Shown: positions 57,245 to 64,000 of the stretch, piece after piece
Position numbering within the stretch: the stretch's first letter is position 1
How the letters are laid out: each line of letters opens with the position of its first letter
Origin: Acanthococcus lagerstroemiae
Lineage: Eukaryota; Arthropoda; Insecta; Hemiptera; Eriococcidae
DNA length: 64,000 nucleotides
Assembly: GCA_031841125.1 (NCBI GenBank)
Contig: CM063114.1
Coordinates: 8,618,001 to 8,682,000, forward strand
Reading direction: 5' to 3'
Made by a program: the position numbers and the translations under genes
Notes under the pieces: model-generated
The model's input: the letters and a program-made list of their open reading frames with translations, nothing else
Databases searched by the model: none
Told to the model about the DNA's origin: nothing

Positions 57245-59260
57245 AAAATTTTCTTTAATCCGGACACAGGTGGTGTTTTCGCCAAAACCAGACAAGAGAC
57301 CGTTATCAGGCCAAATCCTATAGGCCGCTAAGTTTCTCATCATTCATGCTAAAAACCTTGGAAAGGCTGGTAGACCGGCACCCAAAAGAGGTTACCTTGA
57401 AAAAGTTCTCACTACACGAGAACAAGCATGCATACAGGGCAGGCAGGGCAGTAGTCATCACTGCACTCGCTCGTCACGGCAATTGAGAGAGGGATGACTG
57501 GTAGAATTATACCCTGGCAATATTCATGGATATACAGGGAGCGTTTGACGGACCTTTCATTAATCCTTAGAGACAGCCATGAGAGAAAGGGAAGTAAAGG
57601 AAAGCTTAATAGGCTGGGTAGTATCTATGCTAAAAGGCAGGGAGATCCAGATAACTTACCAAAAAGAACAAATTTATGCAATGAACATCAGGGGCTGCCC
57701 ACAAGGGGGAGTGCTCTCTCCTTTAATGTGGAGCCTAGTGGCGGAAAGTTTGCTGAATGAGTTAAATGGTCAAAAAATATACACACAAGACTATGCTGAC
57801 GATTTGGCTGTGGTGGTAACTGGAAAATTTCCGGGGGCCATCGCGGAGCTGACACAGTGGAGACTCCAATGTGTGGAAAAATGGTGTGCGAAAAAAGGTT
57901 TATCGATACACCCGAACAAAATTGAGATAATTTTCACTCACAAAAGGAAGGGCAAGGAGTTGATCAAGTTACAATACAAAGGAAGACCGTTAGCTTTCAC
58001 AGGAAAGGTGAAGTACTTAGGAGTATATAGGGACGAAAAACTCTCATGAATGGATCACGTCTCTGAGAAAATATGAAAAGGGATTTGAGGTTCTTTGGGC
58101 CTACCGTATCTTTGACGGCTGGACCTGGGGCTCTCTCCCAAAATAATGCATTGGATATATACCGGCGACCCGGTGTAATACGTCCCGGAATCAGATAAGC
58201 GGTAGTTGCGTGTGGTGGGGTCGGGTCCACCTGGCCAAAGTCAAAGAAGAACTTGACTATCTGTAAGGCTCGCGTGCGTGATAATGACTCCAACACCAGT
58301 CACCACTTCACACTGCTGGAGCTTATCGTCAGGGCCAACCAAACCTCCAGGCCCAAAAAGCAGGCCACAGAAGGATATGGAAGATGGCGGGAACGATGGA
58401 CACATGTTTTGGTATGCTGAGGGACAGAATTACGGTGGGACACCTCTTTGGCAAGCCATACCGTGCAAAGATACCTACATGGGAAACATGGGACAAGAGA
58501 TGGCTGAGCATTTTAGGAAAAGAGGAGCATGCATGGTTTGCAGATGCCTTAAAGAATGACCAAGGTGCAGGAATCGGTATCGCAAATACCAAAGGCGCTG
58601 GAAATTATACAATTTCATTGGGTGAGGGTGTCACTATCCTCCAAACCAAGAATGGTGATCACAGTGGCTATTGATAGAAGCCAACAGGGGGGCCTCGTTA
58701 ATAAGTAGATCTACATCTGTACAGACAGTCGAACGGCTATCAAGGCACTATGGGCACACCAAACTACATCCGTGGTGGTGGTGGTGGACTGCTATAACAA
58801 ACTATATACCCTAGCTCAGGAGAACCGCGTCGCCATACTATTAACACCCGGGCACTGCGGCATAAAAGGAAACATGATCGAGAATGAGCTAGCGGAGGAT
58901 ATAAAAAAGGAACTAGTAACGCCTAGGCAGTGTCTTCACAGCGTCATCAAATCCAAGATAGAGGCTTGAATAAGTAAGCAAATGGAAATGCAATAGCGGA
59001 TAGCCAGTGGCATGAAAGTCAGCAAAACACTGATAAGGGACGCCCCCGGTAAATATGCCAAGTTCCTACAAGGGTTCGACAGAAACCATGCAAGGCTTAT
59101 GGTCGGACTATTGACTGGTCATGGGGCCACGAAATACATGTGGTATAAAATGGGAATGGCGAAAAGCAGCTCCTGTAAGCACTGTGGAGAAGAGGAATAA
59201 ACCTGGATTCACATCGTTAGTGCCCAGCAATAGCTGGGACAAAACGCGAAACACTGGGAC
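57245..59260 (+). pseudogene. decayed I/Jockey/R1-group non-LTR retrotransposon with RT and RNase H
   Basis: 5'-truncated near 57245 (VVFSPKPDK, the start of the RT domain). Then, in changing frames: LSFSSFMLKTLERLVDRH (57335ff); AIFMDIQGAFD-like palm motif A (57515ff); RGCPQGGVLSPLMWSLV (57690ff); QDYADDLAVVVTGKF, the catalytic box with both Asp kept (57785ff); and KVKYLGV (58010ff). The RNase H region follows (CTDSRTAIKALW at 58718ff, LLTPGHCGIKGN at 58840ff). The C-terminal zinc-knuckle-like CKHCGEEE ends with a stop at 59200. Frameshifts and in-frame stops show it is dead. Confidence 0.92.
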
Positions 59261-60429
59261 TGGAGAATTCAGCACCCAGTGAAGTCAAAGAGATAGAACT
59301 CAGTAGAATTCTCAGTTTGGCTGTAAAAGTGAGGCTACTGAGCTGATCCTTCCAGCAACCAGAGGAAAAGTGCAATGGACTACGAGGTCTGAATACTCCG
59401 CGCATACAGCGCCACTTCACAAAAATTTAATCTTCTCCACTGGGGCCATTTTTCCAATTTCGAGAGAATTTTCATCCTTTCCCTGATGAAAGATTCTTGC
59501 CAATGAGTTTCAGAATTTGTGATATTTTTTGGACACACTGTGCACTAAAATTATTTCCATACGTAGGTCACAGCCGGGGCAGTTTCAAAATTCCCCGACC
59601 CAACATTTACAGAACCAGAAATTTTGTTGACCTGGTTCCAGCTTTGTCTGCAATTATCTCCTTTCCGGCTAATTGACTTCCTTTCAGCTGTCAATATGTC
59701 ATGTTCTTCGACAAGCGTTTGGCCTTTTCTGTAACTCGAGAGAAAGTCAGACCATTGTCTTCGTCACCATTGTGCTTATCGCTACACGGATTTCGGGAAT
59801 TTTGTTTACAATATAAGGGTCCAGTTGCGGGAATTTTGTTTACGACGTATGTGTCTCAAGTCTGACGGCTGTTATCCCCACCACCCAATTCTGTATTCGT
59901 AGCCAATGAAAATCGAGGTGCATTTTCGAGGCTCGGTTACTCGGGAGATTTCAAATTTCGCTGCCGTCAGATGGGATTTAGAAATTCTCGAGGAAAGGTG
60001 TTTCGTGCTAGTGATGTTTAGATGTTTAGATGTTCGTGTGCAAGTCGTGTGCATTTCGGATCCGATATGCGTATATGTTTGTGTTCGTCGTGTGCATTTA
60101 GATGTTTTAGTTCGCTAAGTTGTGATGAAGTGTTGATTTTGCGTGAAGCTCGAGTTGGTGCGTGAATTCACAAAGCCGTTTGCAGTGAGTTGTGTAAATT
60201 TTGCATGTCAGTAAATTCGCCATCTAAATGATTGCTTGTTTGTCATTTGACTCTTATATTGGATGACTGTCATGCACTTGGTTGATCATAGTATACTTGA
60301 TTGTCGTATTTTTGGATGTTTGTTACTGGTTATGCGTCTATCAGCGTTCAGTGATGTTCCTGGGCCACTCTGCTATGGTTTAAAGCTCCGAGCTCATTTG
60401 CAAATTTTTGAGTAATTTGGTTGGTTAAA
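59261..60429. other. unrecognised sequence
   Basis: 59970-60120 is GT/GTGT-rich with repeated TTTAGATGTT and GTCGTGTGCATTT motifs. No exon or known element identified. Confidence 0.35.
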
Positions 60430-61290
60430 TAGGCCGTTATATCTGGGTAATTTGGGGGTTGTTTTTGGGTCAAATTGTTCTAGGATAATACCAGGTCACA
60501 AACGAACCTCTTCTGTTCCTAAGAATCTTGGGTCCTGAGATGATTCCAGTAGCACTAACTGTTGGTAAAAGTCCTATAATGGGGTGATTTCAACAGGCTA
60601 CTGGTGCCAGTAGCAATAATTGTTGGTTGAAAGTCCTGTAAAGGGACGATTCCAGCAAGCTATAGGCGGAAAGTCTCATACCGGTGGAAAGTCCTGGGAC
60701 GATTCCAATAGCATGTTGGTCAAAAGATACACAATTCTAACAAGCTATTGGCAGAAAGTCTCATAAGATGATTCCGGTTCCGATCCGTCTGTTCCTTCAA
60801 ATCTATTCCTTTTTGTACCGGTACAAGTATTGTGGGATAATTTACATTCTAAAGTCCAAAACTTATGACGGCCTAAAACTAATGAACAGCATTCGGGTCA
60901 TTTGGGGGTTGTTTTGGGGTCAAATTGTGGATGATACCAGTCACTATCCAATATCTATTCTGTTCCTAAGAATCTTGGGTCCTGAGATGATTCCAGCAGC
61001 AATAATTGTTGGTTGAAAGTCCTGTAAAGGGACGATTCCAGCAAGCTACTGGCGGAAAGTCTCTTACCAGTGGAAAGTCCTGGGACGATTCCAGTAGCAA
61101 CTACTGTTGGTTGAAAGTCCTGTAATGGGATGATTCCAGCAGGCTACTGGTCGAAAGTCTCATTATAGGATGATTCCGGTCGTGATCCTATCTCTGCTCC
61201 TTCAAATCTACCTCGTGATCCAATTTCAGTATTCCTTCTCGTGCTGGTAAAAATTTTGTGGAGAGTTTCCAAGTTACAATCATTTATTAG
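60430..61290 (+). repeat. tandem duplication (~450 bp) with internal short repeats
   Basis: TTTGGGGGTTGTTTTTGGGTC at 60448ff recurs about 450 bp later at 60901ff, followed in both by TCTGTTCCTAAGAATCTTGG. Within each copy GATTCCAGYAGCAAYWA, GTTGGTTGAAAGTCCTGTAA and GGAAAGTCCTGGGACGATTC recur as sub-repeats of ~50-100 bp. Confidence 0.8.
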
Positions 61291-61559
61291 GATGGTGGTT
61301 TGAGCCAATAATGCGCTACTTTTATTTGTCAGCCGAGCCTCAGGAGCGCCACTAGAACTTATAGTTTATAAATTATTTGTTATCGTAATTTTACGTTTTA
61401 GCTTCGTTTACTTTCAAGTTACATTCTACGTTATTTTTCGAATTTTTAATTTTAACCTAGGCTAATGCTAGTTACTAATTTTATACGTTATTTTTCTGCT
61501 AATTTTTAATATTGACTAAGGCTATTGCTCCTTACTAATTTTTTTCTGTGAGTTCGACA

Positions 61560-62290
61560 AGGCTGTGCAGAATTGACAATGGAGACCTCCAGAGATCTAC
61601 AAGACCTAGTCGTTGATTCGTGGAAACACTTCTTTGAAGCAAGCATCAAACCTTTTATTCAGACCCCTACTGCTTTATATGTAGATGAGAGAATTAGTTT
61701 TTCCATTAACTTTCGCATTTTTACCCGAATTTTGATACTGCAAATTTATTTTTACAGCTTCAGATTGAACGATTGTATCCTAGCTCCTAGCAGATCTACA
61801 AGACCTGGCAGTTGATCCATGAAAGTGCCGCCTCGATGCAACCACTAAACATCAGCAGTTTTGGATTTTCTTTGTGAAAGTTCTGGATTTGTCGAAAGTC
61901 GAAATTTCAAAATCCATCGTACCTTGAATAATGGTATGTGATGTAATTTCTATTTTTATGAGTTTTGTAAGATTTGTATATCGTCACATCTATCTCCTTT
62001 TAGATCGAATTATTCACTTTATTTTTAACTTGTTTCTTTTCAGATTTTGAAGAGCAGAATTATTTTTATAGCTTTTGATTGAACGATCGTATCATCAAAG
62101 ATCTCCTAGACCACTGATTTGTAGAAGCACTTCTATGCAAACACTGAACACCAGCAAGTTTTGAATTCTATTCATGAATGTTCTGGATCTGTCAAATTTC
62201 CCAAAATTCGTCGCTGGATAACGGTATGTGGAGTAAGAATTTTGATCTTCATCGGGTTCGATGTCTTAAGTAAGTACATGAGTATTATTA
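61560..62290 (+). repeat. three diverged ~200-310-bp tandem copies
   Basis: Markers AGATCTACAAGACCT (61593, 61793) and AAGATCTCCTAGACC (62097) each precede a CACTTCTWTG-like block and an AACA(T/C)CAGCA block. TTACAGCTTCAGATTGAACG (61753) and TTATAGCTTTTGATTGAACG (62067) are also shared. Each copy contains an acceptor-like TTTTWYAG. Confidence 0.6.
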
Positions 62291-63110
62291 ATATTTCAAG
62301 AAAGTGTATAGTTACAAAAAGTATCAGTCCAGTTCTAGTTTTTGTTGGTTTTTTTCTTTTTGGAACTTTGGCTTCTTTCCACTTGTCTAGTTTACCACAA
62401 TAAACCTAACTTTCGTTGCTCAGTGAGTATTTTCTATTTCCCCTTGTTTTGCTTATTGTTCTCCGCCCTCCTTTAATAGCATCCTTAATTGAGTCAAAAT
62501 TTATTCTTATAAGGTTTTTTTTGTTCCCTCTTTCCACTTATCTGGGCTGTATATTATATTGAGAGACGTTATCAGAATATAATTTTAATTTAGATATCTG
62601 TAATTTTTTTCAATATTTTTGAAGGGGATACTTAGTTCAAACTGACTTTTAACTAGCTCCTACAGCATGATAAAGTTGCCTCTTTTTCTCATTAGAATCG
62701 ATTTTAATCATCCTTTCATGAAAATTGAACCCTCTTTAATTAGATTGGAACTAGAGTAGTCACCCATTAAAACGAGTACGCCACCGCATCATCAAGCATA
62801 TTTTGAAGTGGAAAAAATGACGTAATGAATTATTCTAATATAGCTCTGGTTGTTTTTTGTGAAAAAAGTCTGAAGTAAAGTTTCGGCCCCCTCTGAATTA
62901 GTTTAACATTACTCCATATAACCCGTGTTTTAGAGAAAGATCTGGTAACGTTTTGAAATGTTCTTGGTGTTCCTTTTTCTTGATCCCAAATAATTGTCAG
63001 CAATGATTCCCCTTCTTTGAATGCCCTCTTTATCCATACTCTCACTGCCGTCAGCTTCGCCCCTTCCATTGTCCGCGTTGCTCTTTCCATCATCCATGTC
63101 TTGTCGCTTG
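62291..63110. other. unrecognised sequence
   Basis: AT-rich, no repeat or exon recognised. Confidence 0.35.
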
Positions 63111-63117
63111 TGCCACT

Positions 63118-63540
63118 TTTTCCATCGTCCATGTCTGTCGCTCGCGCCGCTTGTTCCGTTGTCCGTGTCCATCGCTCGCGCCGCTCTTTCTATCGCCCGT
63201 GTCCGTCGCTCGCGCCGCTCTTTCCATCGCCCGTGTCCGTCGCTCGCGCCGCTCTTTCCATCGCCCGTGTCCGTCGCTCGCGCCGCTCTTTCCATCTGTC
63301 CGTCGCTCGCGCCGCTCTTTCCGTCGCCCGTGTCCGTCGCTCGCACCGCTCTTTCCCTCGTCCGTGTCCATTGCTCGCGCCGCTCTTTTCGTTGTTCATG
63401 TCCGCCGCTTGTGCAGCTCTTTTAGTCGCCCGTGTCCATCGCTCATGCCGCGTTTTCCATCATCCATGCCCGTTGCTCACACCACTCTTCCCGTCATTCA
63501 TGTCCATCACTTGCATCGCTCTTTTTATCACCTTGGGATC
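63118..63540 (+). repeat. 34-bp minisatellite
   Basis: Unit CGCTCGCGCCGCTCTTTCCA plus TCGCCCGTGTCCGT, almost perfect over 63170-63290 and increasingly diverged towards 63540. One copy is shortened near 63295. The period is not a multiple of three and units contain no stop, so several frames on both strands stay open (up to 177 codons); none is a credible gene. Confidence 0.9.
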
Positions 63541-64000
63541 AAGTGATTGAATTTCCAAAAGATTACTATCATTTGACCTCAGTCCTCATGAGTGGATGAG
63601 GGTCAGAGCAAAAAATTCATCTCAAAATTGAAATCTTATTGCAAAACTCAGCTTCTTAAAATTTTCATAACCACCCTCAATTCACTTTCGCGCCTCTTTC
63701 TTCCTTCCAACCATTCCCCATTTCGGTGCTACCCGCTGAAAAATAGTTTTGGATAAGGATGTGTAAGTTCCCAAAAGTGTACTCAATTTATAGGTTTTCA
63801 AGGGCACATTAAATTCGTTTCACATATGCGGCACATTAGATTCGTTTTCACATATGCCCCCCCCCCCCCGTGATTAAACCTACATATAGAAAAATTGTTG
63901 GTATTTACTCCCTCAGGTGGCATTTCTATTTGGTTCATGCTTCTATAGAATAAATTTTTAGAATTTTTTCAGTAGCTTCTGTATTTTTTTTTCTTTCGAA
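63541..64000. other. unrecognised sequence at window end
   Basis: C run near 63857-63869 preceded by a duplicated CACATTARATTCGTTTYACATATG block (63806-63857). No gene seen. Confidence 0.4.

Noticed and set aside
59872..60054. Minus-strand CTRTSKHLNITS, resembling the CTRxxxNxNRTS just before the goliath transmembrane helix
   Set aside because: Only a few residues match, the frame around it (CTSIFIGYEYRIGWWG) is unlike a PA domain, there is no donor in phase 2, and the DNA is a local GTGT/TTTAGATG repeat.
63017..63550. 177-codon open frame as a repetitive protein
   Set aside because: 34-bp tandem repeat open in several frames on both strands.

Overview
This looks like one stretch of an arthropod nuclear genome, most likely an insect. 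A hemipteran is possible, but nothing in the window settles the order. The sequence is AT-rich, has no densely packed genes, shows GT-AG splice signals and carries many eukaryotic transposable elements (SINEs, non-LTR retrotransposons, Helitrons, MITEs).

The only host gene I can support is on the minus strand: a goliath-type PA-TM-RING E3 ubiquitin ligase. Three consecutive exons are visible, each with clean splice sites and matching phases: the transmembrane exon (43336-43453), the juxtamembrane exon (17053-17124) and the first half of the RING-H2 domain (1087-1175). The introns between them are 26,211 and 15,877 bp. The rest of the RING should lie left of position 1. The signal peptide and PA-domain exons should lie to the right; I did not find them between 43454 and 64000. 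Everything from about 1.1 to 43.4 kb is therefore intron of this gene, and 43.5-64 kb probably is too.

The introns are a mosaic of mostly non-autonomous repeats. There are two tRNA-headed SINE families (A, B), a tRNA-like segment (D) and a third SINE-like family (C) that shares a core with A. There are several hAT-like MITE families, some with perfect 8-bp target duplications. Also present are a CACTA-like element inside a SINE, a TA-flanked element with perfect 36-bp inverted repeats, long palindromic elements and a 1.9-kb element with ~115-bp inverted ends. Two decayed non-LTR reverse transcriptase regions lie at 33.48-34.80 kb (minus) and 57.25-59.26 kb (plus), with a small C-terminal fragment at 0.63-0.76 kb. 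Two head-to-tail Helitron-like elements (49538-53004) sit in a minisatellite. Tandem arrays occur at 7.1-9.2, 21.5-21.9, 35.0-35.6, 40.3-41.9, 48.9-49.5, 60.4-61.3 and 63.1-63.5 kb.

One further protein-like exon (23586-23870, minus) may be transposon-derived. I found no CRISPR array, rRNA, functional tRNA gene or complete autonomous transposon. The most interesting points are the datable nested insertions, the core shared by two SINE families, the GC hairpins recurring near MITE ends, and the Helitron tandem with a reconstructable empty site. All family assignments are by eye and from memory.
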